Origin: an uncultured Acidobacteriaceae bacterium
GTDB lineage: Bacteria > Acidobacteriota > Terriglobia > Terriglobales > Acidobacteriaceae
DNA length: 64,000 nt
Assembly: GCA_937879855.1 (NCBI GenBank)
Contig: CALFMO010000016.1
Location: forward strand, 102,426 to 166,425
Direction of reading: 5' to 3'
The position numbers and the translations under genes were made by a program. Positions 16,447-24,830 of this stretch are shown here, one piece after another (within the stretch, counting starts at the first letter, position 1; each line of letters begins with the position of its first letter). The notes under the pieces were generated by a model that did no database searches, was not told the origin of the DNA, and was given only the letters and a program-made list of their open reading frames with translations.

Positions 16447-17006
16447 CTCGCAAGTCCAAATTCGCAGACTTCGGGGTTTACCGCACACGACCGCTGCCGA
16501 CCGGGGACTTACGCGGACGCTTTTTGATTACAAAGAGGTTGATACGTGACACTCGTCGTGCGCTCGTGAGTTTTGCAATTGCGGGGTTATACGATGGCGG
16601 CCACGAGGGCATGACATTTTGGGCAGGTCGGGAAGTTGAAGGAGCAGCCGTTCTCCTTCAGGTGATTGTTCCCAATGCAGACCACTCGAGCGGGAGGGTG
16701 CTGGCTAGTCGTGATGCGGTTGGGCGCGCGGCACGAGAGGCGCGTTCGTCGGGTCTGGGTATTCTATGCCAAGTGCACTCCCACCCTGGGTGGGATGGTC
16801 GACACTCGGACGGCGACGACGCTCTTATTCTTCTCCCCTTCGAAGGCATGTTATCGATCGTTGTTCCTTATTTTGGGGCGATGTTTGATTCGATTAGTCG
16901 TTGTTGCGTACACCAATTCCAAGCCCGGCAATGGGTACTATGTTCCTCCGAATCGGTCGAACGCAACTTCACGATTATCCCTCCAGTGGTTGACCTCCGT
17001 GGCTGA
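16443..17006 (+). CDS. JAB/MPN metallo-isopeptidase (BilC-like)
   Basis: 187 residues. A textbook JAMM signature is present: Glu55 in HEGMTFWAGRE, then VHSHPGWDGRHSDGDD with His112, His114, Ser122 and Asp125 (HxH-x7-SxxD) binding zinc. Such enzymes cleave ubiquitin-like proteins after their C-terminal Gly. The gene overlaps both neighbours and ends inside the E1 start region. Likely roles are maturing the tailed modifier and removing it from targets. Confidence 0.9.
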   Translation: MTRKSKFADFGVYRTRPLPTGDLRGRFLITKRLIRDTRRALVSFAIAGLYDGGHEGMTFWAGREVEGAAVLLQVIVPNADHSSGRVLASRDAVGRAAREARSSGLGILCQVHSHPGWDGRHSDGDDALILLPFEGMLSIVVPYFGAMFDSISRCCVHQFQARQWVLCSSESVERNFTIIPPVVDLRG

Positions 17007-18351
17007 TTGCACAGAATTCTACAGAGAACGCGACAAACGCACTGCCGAGTATGTTGGTAGTAATGGTTTCCAGTTGAAACCGGTGCATGTTGCGATTGAG
17101 CGCGTGGCCTGCGAAACGCCTTCTGGCCAGCTCGCACTGCTCGCTCTCGCCAACCAACTCGTCCGCGTGCATCGGCAAATCACCTTCGATGTGCCTGTGC
17201 CAAATGCGATCCTGAAGGTGAGGACGCCCTTTGTCGGCAATACATTGGGAGACACTCTCAGCTCGACGGTGTCTGAGATTGATCCCTGTGGCAGATTTCA
17301 AATCCTGGATCGGGGAGCGCCTGACGCAATATCCATCGGGCTTGGATTTGGCGCTGAAAAGGGTTTTGATTTTTACATAGGTGCCCGTGGAGCAAGGGCT
17401 TATCTCGGTGTTTCTCCTGTCGAGTTTTCGAATTCTGCCGCGACACTCCGCGGTGCGGCGCTCGCTGCATGCCTTGGTGCAGCAGCAGTCTTCCGCTCAG
17501 CGCTGAACTTGAAAACCCCGCCCCGCACTTTGTCATGCTGGAATTATCTTGAAGGCAATCAGGCTGACCCTGGTCCTGAGTCCATTGAGCCATTAGATGT
17601 GGGCAGAGTTTTGATGGTAGGGGCGGGCGCCGTAGCGGCATCCCTCACCTATTGGCTGCACGTATTTGGTGTTGGTGGTAATTGGACTATTGTGGATCGC
17701 GATGAGGTAAAGCTCCACAACATTAATAGGGGCATGGTATTCACGGCCGCAGACGCGGGTTGGTCCAGCGGCGCTGCTGTCAAGAAGGCAAAGCGCCTCG
17801 CCTTACTCATTGAAAATGCCCAGTCCTTCGATGAGTGGTACGACCAGTGCGAAGTTGCGATGCACGAGATCTTCGATGTTGTGCTCGGCTTGGCCAACGA
17901 TCGAGGTGTTCGTCACCTTATCGCTTCTCGAAACACGGGAATCACTCTCCAAGCAACTACAGGAACAAACTGGCTAAGTCAGCTGCATCGCCACATCTTA
18001 GGACTCGACGATTGCATCTGGTGTCGTACGGGCGAGATTGAGACTGTTGAGTTTGGCTGCTCGAAGGCTCCAGTTGAGGAGCCGGGCAGAGAAAGGAACG
18101 ATGCGGCTCTTCCTTTCTTGTCCGCTGCTAGTGGATTAATGCTGGCAACTGCTCTGCAACAATTGCAGGCAGGCACGCTCGCAGATCACAAATGCAACGA
18201 CTGGCGATGGGATTTTGCGTCGCCCTACCGAATGGCTAGTTTTGGCTATCGAACATGTCGCAGCGAGTGCACTCGAATTCTCGGATCCGAAGTCCGACGG
18301 CAACTGAATCGACACTGCCGATGGCACGATCTCGGCGAAGGGAATGTTTGA
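16999..18351 (+). CDS. E1-like activating enzyme, ThiF fold (BilD-like)
   Basis: About 450 residues from a GTG that overlaps the JAB stop by eight bases; the frame is open further upstream, but that would overlap most of the JAB gene. A 190-residue N-terminal region of unknown fold is followed by the ThiF/E1 adenylation domain: nucleotide loop VLMVGAGAVAASL (about 200-212), TIVDRDEVKLHNINRG with the Asp, Asn and Arg that contact ATP, and probable zinc-binding cysteines in CIWC and CRSEC. E1 enzymes adenylate the modifier's C-terminal Gly and form a thioester. It completes the Ubl-E2-JAB-E1 set. Confidence 0.85.
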   Translation: MADCTEFYRERDKRTAEYVGSNGFQLKPVHVAIERVACETPSGQLALLALANQLVRVHRQITFDVPVPNAILKVRTPFVGNTLGDTLSSTVSEIDPCGRFQILDRGAPDAISIGLGFGAEKGFDFYIGARGARAYLGVSPVEFSNSAATLRGAALAACLGAAAVFRSALNLKTPPRTLSCWNYLEGNQADPGPESIEPLDVGRVLMVGAGAVAASLTYWLHVFGVGGNWTIVDRDEVKLHNINRGMVFTAADAGWSSGAAVKKAKRLALLIENAQSFDEWYDQCEVAMHEIFDVVLGLANDRGVRHLIASRNTGITLQATTGTNWLSQLHRHILGLDDCIWCRTGEIETVEFGCSKAPVEEPGRERNDAALPFLSAASGLMLATALQQLQAGTLADHKCNDWRWDFASPYRMASFGYRTCRSECTRILGSEVRRQLNRHCRWHDLGEGNV

Positions 18352-18674
18352 ACGGTGATTATTTATTCTCATCTGAGAGTCGGCGTGCATGCCACAGATG
18401 AACTTATAACTACACCAATGTCGTTCGAATTTTCATCGCATAGAGCGTCCCGATCCTGACGGCCGCGTGGCTGTTCACCGCTTCTCTGCATTCAAGTTCT
18501 TGACTTCTCACGATCTTCCCTAACACACAACCGTGCGACAAACCGAGTAGCCGCACTCGCGCCTTTTACCGGGTCCTCGAAGGCCTGACGTTGGTTTGCC
18601 CGAAATCTGGGACCGAACTACGTTCCCGCTTGCGACACGGGAGGACCGCTCACCGATCGCAGGAGAAAAGCACT
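18352..18674. other. Gene-free stretch between Ubl operon and pilin-like genes
   Basis: About 320 bases without a convincing frame. It presumably holds the end of the Ubl transcript and a promoter for the downstream transfer genes. I see no clear terminator hairpin; TTGACT at about 18510 could be a -35 element but has no good -10. Confidence 0.4.
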
Positions 18675-19046
18675 ATGCGGGTTTTCAGTTGGGGTGATTG
18701 GCGGCAGCGCCTGGCTCTTGGAGGTCTTCTCGTCATCGTCTCGCTTCAACTTGTGCCACTGACTTCGTACGCCCAGAACCTCGGACAGCAGCCCGCCACC
18801 GGTCAGGCGGTTCAGGGACAAACTGCTGCTCAGCCGGAAGGCGCCGTACTGAACCTCGTCAACTGGGTGGGCAATGTCATCGCGCCAGTGGGCGCCGCAC
18901 TGGCGGTGGTCCTGGCGGTCGTCGCCTATTCCCAAGGCCGTGGCGTCGCCCGTTGGGCGATCACAGCCGGTGGATTACTCGTGATCTCCGGTCTCACGCG
19001 CTTGATTGAGTTCTGGATCGCGAATGGGACCCAAGGAGTTCAGTAA
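18675..19046 (+). CDS. VirB2/TrbC-like pilin
   Basis: 123 residues from the ATG at 18675, preceded by AGGAG. A signal segment ending near SYAQ is followed by a Gln/Ala-rich linker and two hydrophobic helices joined by a short basic loop: NLVNWVGNVIAPVGAALAVV and WAITAGGLLVISGL. That is the VirB2/TrbC pilin plan. The core unit (LVNWVGN…P, two helices, RLIEFW) recurs, once or twice, in the next two genes. Confidence 0.75.
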   Translation: MRVFSWGDWRQRLALGGLLVIVSLQLVPLTSYAQNLGQQPATGQAVQGQTAAQPEGAVLNLVNWVGNVIAPVGAALAVVLAVVAYSQGRGVARWAITAGGLLVISGLTRLIEFWIANGTQGVQ

Positions 19047-19059
19047 GAGGAGTTAGCGT

Positions 19060-19722
19060 ATGACGCTGCCACAAATCCTCGTCGACTTGATGAAGTTGCT
19101 GTTCGACTTGGCCGTGCCGGCCGCCATTTGCACGATGGTGCTCGCTGGCATTGCTTTGCGGCGAGAGGGCGGTGTCAACTTCCAGACCGGCGGTGGATTT
19201 CAGCGATGGGCACTGTGGTCGGTGATCTTGCTGACACTTCCGCAATTCCTGTCGTGGTTTGCTGCGCAGGGCATCAGCATGCCGGGCCAGGGCGGCAACA
19301 TCTCAAGCCCTTGGGTCTCAGGTGTGGAATCGAGTTTTAACAGCTTCGTTACCAACATCGTCGTTGCCAAACTCTCCCCCATACTCGCCGCTTTCTGCGT
19401 GCTAAAGGCGGCGCTTGATGGAGCCGAGGGGCACAACCCGCTCGGTTCCATCATCGCCGCCATTTTTCTTTTGTCCGCGTCAGGCACGGTGCAGTTGATG
19501 CAGAACTGGAACAGCGGTTCGGAGTTCGCGACGACGGACATGCTGACCTCCGCTTGGAACTTTCTCGCAGGGACGATTCTCCCAGAGGCAGCAGGCTTGG
19601 CTGTGGCGGGCGCAATCCTCAACTACGCACGGCACAAGCCTTTCATGCAGTTAGTGGGGTCAGGGTTGGCATTCTTGAGTGTTTCGGCCATCTGGAAACT
19701 GGTTCAGGCCATGGTTGCTTGA
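19060..19722 (+). CDS. Multi-spanning T4SS membrane protein with pilin-like units
   Basis: 220 residues with at least four hydrophobic segments. The N-terminal pair (LMKLLFDLAVPAAICTMV, then WALWSVILLTLPQFLSWF) and the C-terminal pair (FLAGTILPEAAGLAVAGAI, then LVGSGLAFLSVSAIWKLV) each resemble the two-helix unit of the preceding pilin-like protein. It sits 13 bases after the pilin-like gene. It is probably an inner-membrane or pilus component. I know no named family for it. Confidence 0.6.
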   Translation: MTLPQILVDLMKLLFDLAVPAAICTMVLAGIALRREGGVNFQTGGGFQRWALWSVILLTLPQFLSWFAAQGISMPGQGGNISSPWVSGVESSFNSFVTNIVVAKLSPILAAFCVLKAALDGAEGHNPLGSIIAAIFLLSASGTVQLMQNWNSGSEFATTDMLTSAWNFLAGTILPEAAGLAVAGAILNYARHKPFMQLVGSGLAFLSVSAIWKLVQAMVA

Positions 19723-19757
19723 ATGAAGCTCCGCCGATGACGAATGGAGGTGATCCC

Positions 19758-20213
19758 GTGAGCCTATCGAACGGATTGCTCAACCTGACGAGTTGGCTGG
19801 GCAACGTCATCATGCCAACCTTGGCCGGTCTTTTCGCTGCCGCTGCGGTTTATCAGTTCAGCAAAGGGAGTCATCACCATCAGTTTGCTTATGCCGCCTT
19901 GGCATCACTGATGTGTTCTGGCCTCCTGCGGGCGATGGAGTCGTTTGCCAACCAGTCCGCATGGAACAACCCGGACCGCTACTGGATCTCGGTCCTCACC
20001 CTGGTGAACTGGGTCGGCAATGTCCTGCTGCCGCTGTATGGGGTGCTCCAGGTCGTGCTGGCAGTGACCCACTACGCAGGACTGTTGGAGCGAATGACCG
20101 TTGGAGAAGCCTGGGTCAGGAACTTGGTTGCGGCGATGTGCTCATTCGGTCTTTCCGGCTTGCTCCGACTGGGTGAATTCTGGATTAAACACGGAACGGC
20201 TGGTGTGCCATAG
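19758..20213 (+). CDS. Tandem pilin-like membrane protein
   Basis: 151 residues. I choose the GTG at 19758 because GGAGGTGATC, a perfect match to the anti-Shine-Dalgarno, lies just upstream; an ATG at 19737 is in frame. The protein is two copies of the VirB2-like two-helix unit in tandem: LLNLTSWLGNVIMPTLAGLF in the first half and VLTLVNWVGNVLLPLYGVLQ in the second, each followed by a second helix and RAMESF or RLGEFW. The C-terminal FWIKHGTAGVP closely echoes FWIANGTQGVQ of the pilin-like protein at 18675. Confidence 0.65.
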   Translation: MSLSNGLLNLTSWLGNVIMPTLAGLFAAAAVYQFSKGSHHHQFAYAALASLMCSGLLRAMESFANQSAWNNPDRYWISVLTLVNWVGNVLLPLYGVLQVVLAVTHYAGLLERMTVGEAWVRNLVAAMCSFGLSGLLRLGEFWIKHGTAGVP

Positions 20214-20223
20214 GAGTCGAGCG

Positions 20224-20556
20224 ATGCCTCTACAGGTGACGCCCGTAAACCGGAATCTGCAAACGCGAGTGACTTTCATGTACTTGGAATTTGAAGACCT
20301 GTTCGTCGTACTGGGAGCGGCGGCGGTGATGAATGTCGTTGGCCACTTCGTCGGCGGAGAGATCGCCGGCTTGCCAATGAATCTCCTCCTGCAGTATGGC
20401 GTCCCGTTGCTAATCGTCCCGGTGTTAATGGCTTTCAAGTACGGCAAGCCACGTGGCTATGTCCGCGATCTCGCGTTCTGGTATGCGAGACCACGGGCTT
20501 ACTGCGCGCTGTCGAGGGACCGCGAGATCAAGTCACCCTATTTGCGAGAGGAGTGA
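20224..20556 (+). CDS. VirB3/TrbD-like inner-membrane protein
   Basis: 110 residues from the ATG at 20224. Small, with two hydrophobic segments (DLFVVLGAAAVMNVVGHF and LLLQYGVPLLIVPVLMAF) followed by a basic KYGKPRGYVRD tail. VirB3 proteins have this size and topology and sit directly before VirB4, as here. The stop overlaps the VirB4 start. Confidence 0.7.
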   Translation: MPLQVTPVNRNLQTRVTFMYLEFEDLFVVLGAAAVMNVVGHFVGGEIAGLPMNLLLQYGVPLLIVPVLMAFKYGKPRGYVRDLAFWYARPRAYCALSRDREIKSPYLREE

Positions 20557-23195
20557 CGGTGCCAATCACGCTCGCCCAACACGAAAGGAAGCTCCAAGAG
20601 CCAGCTTTGTGTGAACTCTTACCGGTGCGGGATTACCTGGACAACGTGATCGTTCGCACAAATGGCGCCTTCGTTGCCGGTTATGAGTTGAAGGGCCTGA
20701 CCTCGTATTTTGCGAGCGACGAGGGTCGTGATCGCGGGAAGTTAATGCTTGAAGCTCTGCTGCGTTCGGTTCCCGAGCAGAGCATGCGTGTCCAGATCCG
20801 ATATGAGGTGGTCGAAGACGTAGGGGATTTGCTTGATCAATACACGGCTGGACAGAAGTCTGAACGAGATGAGGCCATTGAACTCGATCTCAGGCGCGTC
20901 GAGAGATGGGCATCGAGAGTTGCCGCAGGTCTCTACATGCGGCCTCTTCTCCATACTTATCTCATATGGGATCCCGTCCTTCATCGCCGTCTCGCCGGAA
21001 AGCCCCTCAAACCGAAAGGCGAGCTGTTCAGCTTGTCCGCAAGGAAGTCGATTGAGCGCTCGCGTCAGGAACACCAGGATTTGCTGGCGGAGTTTGAAAG
21101 CCTGCTGCGTGGGGTGGAGTCGGCGCTCGAAGCAGCGGAACTCGGTGCCCGCCGGCTGAGTGATGAGGAGCTGTTCCTCGAAGCCAGGCGCGCGCTGAAT
21201 CCACTGAGCCCAGATCAACGGCCGTATCACCGCGTGGATGGTGAACTTAGATTTAGAAGTGCTCGTGAGCACCTCACGGAAGTGAGCATTGTCGATGAAA
21301 CCGACACGTATTTGAATCTGGGTGGCGTTCTACACGCCTTTGTGAGCTTGAAGGATCTTCCGGACGCGACGTTCCCTGGCATCTTGAGAGAGCTAATGGC
21401 GCTGGATTTTCCGATCGTCTGCAACGTGCAGCTCACGATTCCCGATCAAGCCAAGGTGCTGAAGGGCTACAAAAGCCGGTTACGCAAGATGCAGGCGGCT
21501 CAGAGCGACGCGAATGGTGGTCGGCGGATCAACGTCGAAGCCCAGGTTGCCGAGGCGCAACTGGTCCGCGTGCAGCAGGACATCATTTCAAGTTCGGTGA
21601 AAACAGCGAAGCTCAGCCTGGTGATTGGTACTCGCACTTCACAGCGGGCGGTTACAACAGCCGATCTTGAGCAAGCGGAGAGAACCCTCGACAACCGGCG
21701 GCAACAACTTCTCTATGCGATTGCCCGCATGAACGGCGCGAAAGCTGTAGCGGAGACACTCGCGAAGCGAAGACTGTTTTTCTGCTCACTTCCGAGCATG
21801 GCGGATGCCGACAAGCGCGATCAGGACCTGCTCACCTCAAATGCCGCTGACCTTGTTCCGGTCGAGATGCCGTGGCGAGGCACGCCGCGTTCGCCTTTGT
21901 TCCTGTTGGAGACTCCGTATCGCCAGCTCATTCCGTTCTCCCTGTTTGATCCTGGCCTGAGCGACGCGAACATGCTGGTTATGGCGAAATCGGGCGGCGG
22001 AAAGACCTTCATGGTCCAGCAGTTTCTCTTGATGGCCGCCCGCGACAACCCGCTGATCTCAATCATCGAGCGCGGCGATTCATATCGGCCTCTGGTCGAA
22101 CTGATGGGCGGCCGGATGATCACCATGTCGCTCGATACCGACCAGACGATCAATCCCTGGGACCTGCCGGAGGGAGAGAAGGAGCCGAGCAAGGATCAAG
22201 TGGCTTTCCTCAAGAACCTGACCCGGCACATGCTTGGTGAAGGTCGTGCAGAGGATACAGAACTCCTCGATAACCTGATCACCGAAGCCATCCTGCGGAC
22301 CTACAAACGAGCGGCTATCAGGCCATCGAATCCCATTCCCACATTTTCCGATCTCCGGGATGAATTGGCTCAGTGGCGCGACGAGGACAAAAGTGAACGA
22401 GTCATGGATGAGGCTCACCTGGCGGCAATCAAGCTGCGTAGCTGGGCCAGTGAAAAAGGGGTATATGCCAAGCTGTTCGACCGCCCAACGACGATCTCCC
22501 TCGATAACCCATGGCTGTTTTTCAACGTGGAGCAACTGAGCGATGATCCGCGCCTTGAAACCGCCATGAGCCTGCTGATCGCGCATGCGACAGCGCAGCG
22601 AGCATCGGGGAAAGCCGGCAAGCGAAGCATCACCGTCCTCGACGAATGCTGGTTCTTGCTGGATTCTCCAGTTCTCGCCCCAGAAGTAGTTCAGCTTTTT
22701 CGCACCGCCCGGAAACGCAACGCCAGCGTTTGGGGCATCAGTCAGACGGCTGAAGACTTTGTCGGAACCGACGCGAATCCTAGAGTCCACGGCGCCGGCA
22801 TCGTCAAGAACTCAACCACGAAGATTATTGGCCAACAGCCGGGTGACATGACCGCACTGCGGGCGCACTTGCACTTGAACGAAACAGCCTTGAACCAGGT
22901 CAAGCGCTTCAGCGCTCCGGTCAAAGGCAAGAGCGCCGACGCACTGATTGTTATTGGGGAAAAGGCGGAAACGACCCACACGATTCGCATGTCACCTACG
23001 CCAGTCGATTACTGGATTATCACGACCTATGCGCGAGAGCGGCTCTACCGGTCCTGGTGGCTCGAACGCAACCGCGAGTTGCCGAGGATTCAGGCGTATT
23101 TGGAGTTGGCAGAGAGATTCCCTGCGGGCCTGGCAGAAGTTGATCCCTTACCGGAGGAAGTATCAGGCGAGGTAGCGAGAGGAGCGCGCATATGA
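20553..23195 (+). CDS. virB4: VirB4/TrbE-type conjugation ATPase
   Basis: 880 residues, the usual size. An N-terminal VirB4 domain is followed by the ATPase core, with Walker A AKSGGGKTF at about 478-486 and Walker B ITVLDECWFLL at about 693-703. Further conserved motifs are ARKRNASVWGISQ and the late Gln-rich region. It energises pilus assembly and DNA transfer at the inner membrane. It starts at a GTG overlapping the VirB3-like stop by four bases. Confidence 0.97.
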   Translation: MTVPITLAQHERKLQEPALCELLPVRDYLDNVIVRTNGAFVAGYELKGLTSYFASDEGRDRGKLMLEALLRSVPEQSMRVQIRYEVVEDVGDLLDQYTAGQKSERDEAIELDLRRVERWASRVAAGLYMRPLLHTYLIWDPVLHRRLAGKPLKPKGELFSLSARKSIERSRQEHQDLLAEFESLLRGVESALEAAELGARRLSDEELFLEARRALNPLSPDQRPYHRVDGELRFRSAREHLTEVSIVDETDTYLNLGGVLHAFVSLKDLPDATFPGILRELMALDFPIVCNVQLTIPDQAKVLKGYKSRLRKMQAAQSDANGGRRINVEAQVAEAQLVRVQQDIISSSVKTAKLSLVIGTRTSQRAVTTADLEQAERTLDNRRQQLLYAIARMNGAKAVAETLAKRRLFFCSLPSMADADKRDQDLLTSNAADLVPVEMPWRGTPRSPLFLLETPYRQLIPFSLFDPGLSDANMLVMAKSGGGKTFMVQQFLLMAARDNPLISIIERGDSYRPLVELMGGRMITMSLDTDQTINPWDLPEGEKEPSKDQVAFLKNLTRHMLGEGRAEDTELLDNLITEAILRTYKRAAIRPSNPIPTFSDLRDELAQWRDEDKSERVMDEAHLAAIKLRSWASEKGVYAKLFDRPTTISLDNPWLFFNVEQLSDDPRLETAMSLLIAHATAQRASGKAGKRSITVLDECWFLLDSPVLAPEVVQLFRTARKRNASVWGISQTAEDFVGTDANPRVHGAGIVKNSTTKIIGQQPGDMTALRAHLHLNETALNQVKRFSAPVKGKSADALIVIGEKAETTHTIRMSPTPVDYWIITTYARERLYRSWWLERNRELPRIQAYLELAERFPAGLAEVDPLPEEVSGEVARGARI

Positions 23196-24001
23196 AACAG
23201 CGAGCAATCAAATTTGTTCAAAGCCTCCGTTTTAGAGCCAACCGTAACAAGCGGCGGTTGCTCTTGCTTGTGCTCGCCGTCTTGTTGGCTCCGCCGGCCG
23301 CAAGGGCGGCAGGGATTGGAGACATTCTGACTCTGATTAAGACCATCACGAGCACGATCCAGGGAGCGATCGGAGGGGCGCTGGGCGGGATTCAGTCGCT
23401 CCAAAACATTGTCAACAATTTTCAACAACAGATTATCTGGCCGCTGGACCAGCTCAACCAGGCCAGAGCGTTTGTCACTTCGACCCGAGCGCAATACGGC
23501 GGGCTGATGTTCCAGATCCAGGCGATCAAGAACAACAGCGCTACGCTCACAAACCCATCGCGGCTGGAATCGCTATTTCGAAATGGGCAATCAGGATCAA
23601 TCGGCCAATTCCAGCCGCTCTATACCAACGTCTACGGCAATGTTCCCTCTGCGACGGACGCGCGACTACTGCAGCGCAACATGATCGATATGGACGATGC
23701 ACTGGCAGAGGGATCGCTGAAGACGACCGTCCTGTCCGACCAGACCACGCAGGGAATGTTGGCCCTGGCCGATTCCATCGAGCAACAGAGTTCAACGGCT
23801 GCCCCCGGCTCCGCGCCGATGCTCCCGACACAAGCAGGAATATCCGAACTGGAGTCGCAGGCATATCTCGAGAAAGTGCTGGCGTCGGAGTTACGCCAAG
23901 AAGCAGCCAAGCTTGCTCACCAGAATTCACTTCTGAAACAGAGCTCCACTTCAACACGCAACCTCATGAACCAGGCACAGCAAGTTCTCACGCACCCCTA
24001 G
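23192..24001 (+). CDS. VirB5/TrbJ-like protein (copy 1)
   Basis: 269 residues with a basic N-terminus and signal peptide ending near ARA. The mature part is largely helical and Gln-rich: IQSLQNIVNNFQQQIIWPL, DQLNQARAFVTSTRAQ and a C-terminal helix EKVLASELRQEAAKLAH. This is the VirB5/TrbJ layout (minor pilus component or chaperone). It overlaps the VirB4 stop by four bases and is followed by a divergent paralogue, pointing to tandem duplication. Confidence 0.7.
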   Translation: MKQRAIKFVQSLRFRANRNKRRLLLLVLAVLLAPPAARAAGIGDILTLIKTITSTIQGAIGGALGGIQSLQNIVNNFQQQIIWPLDQLNQARAFVTSTRAQYGGLMFQIQAIKNNSATLTNPSRLESLFRNGQSGSIGQFQPLYTNVYGNVPSATDARLLQRNMIDMDDALAEGSLKTTVLSDQTTQGMLALADSIEQQSSTAAPGSAPMLPTQAGISELESQAYLEKVLASELRQEAAKLAHQNSLLKQSSTSTRNLMNQAQQVLTHP

Positions 24002-24011
24002 GAGTTTAGAG

Positions 24012-24827
24012 ATGAACAAACCGCTATTCGCGCGCAGTTGGAAGCTAATCCGTAATGCCATCGCTGTTGGCCTCGCGTTGGTTGTCGTGGTGCTCATGCT
24101 GCCGAGCAAGGCTCGCAGCCAACTCGGATTGGATCCCTGTTGCGCGATTATTTCGGCCGGGTTGAGCACAATCTCGAATCTGCTGAGTAGCTCTGTGGCC
24201 AAGCCGCTCGGAGCGATTCAGCAGCTCGAACAACAATCGGCGAATTTTGAGCAGCAGGTAGTCTTTCCGATCGCGGCCATCAATCAGGCGAGAGGCCTTG
24301 CGGGACAGTTTCAGGGTCAGTTTGTCCAGATGCGGCAGATCTTCCAGGTGCCGACGGCGAGTGCAACCCTAGCGACACCACAGCAGTTAGAGCAAACCCT
24401 GCTCTCGCGCAACCCGGGCGCGGTGCCCCAGATCACCAACAACTACGCAGTCCTGTATGGAACAGTCATGCCTTCAACGGACGCTCCGCAGTCCGTCAGG
24501 GATCTGGTGGACATGACCGATGCCGAGGCTCAAGCGGCTATGAAGAAAGCGGTAGAAATCGACGCTCTGGCAGACCTTGAATTGCAGGCGGCCGAGCAGA
24601 TCAATCAGCAATTGCAAACAGCAGCGCCGGGCAGCGCTGCGATCCTAGAGGCCCAGACTTCAGCATGGCTGGTGCGAGCGAATGCATACACGCAATCGGC
24701 GATGGCCGAGCTAGTGCGTGTTCGCTCCATCGAACTGGCCAACACCGGGGCGCAAGTCAAGTTTTCGGCGGCGCACGCCAGCAATCTTCACAACGCAGGC
24801 AGCCTGCTTCTCGAGGGAGCGCATTGA
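24012..24827 (+). CDS. VirB5/TrbJ-like protein (copy 2)
   Basis: 271 residues with a signal peptide (about 1-36). It is paralogous to the preceding protein: IQQLEQQSANFEQQVVFPI, AAINQARGLAGQFQGQF and AAPGSAAILEAQTSAWL align with its counterpart, including the shared TAAPGSA. It has two extra Cys (DPCCAI) near the mature N-terminus. Probably a second minor pilus or adhesin component. Confidence 0.7.
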   Translation: MNKPLFARSWKLIRNAIAVGLALVVVVLMLPSKARSQLGLDPCCAIISAGLSTISNLLSSSVAKPLGAIQQLEQQSANFEQQVVFPIAAINQARGLAGQFQGQFVQMRQIFQVPTASATLATPQQLEQTLLSRNPGAVPQITNNYAVLYGTVMPSTDAPQSVRDLVDMTDAEAQAAMKKAVEIDALADLELQAAEQINQQLQTAAPGSAAILEAQTSAWLVRANAYTQSAMAELVRVRSIELANTGAQVKFSAAHASNLHNAGSLLLEGAH

Positions 24828-24830
24828 GCC

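Noticed and set aside
16666..16998. Upstream extension of the E1-like frame
   Set aside because: It would overlap most of the JAB gene, whose JAMM motif proves the other frame. GTG at 16999 gives an ordinary coupled overlap.
16999..18351. E1-like gene as a plain ThiF/MoeB cofactor-biosynthesis enzyme
   Set aside because: It has a long extra N-terminal region and sits in an operon with a Ubl, an E2-like protein and a JAB peptidase, not with thiamin or molybdopterin genes.
22080..22790. Minus-strand frame of 236 codons
   Set aside because: Antisense to the VirB4 ATPase domain, no recognisable motif.
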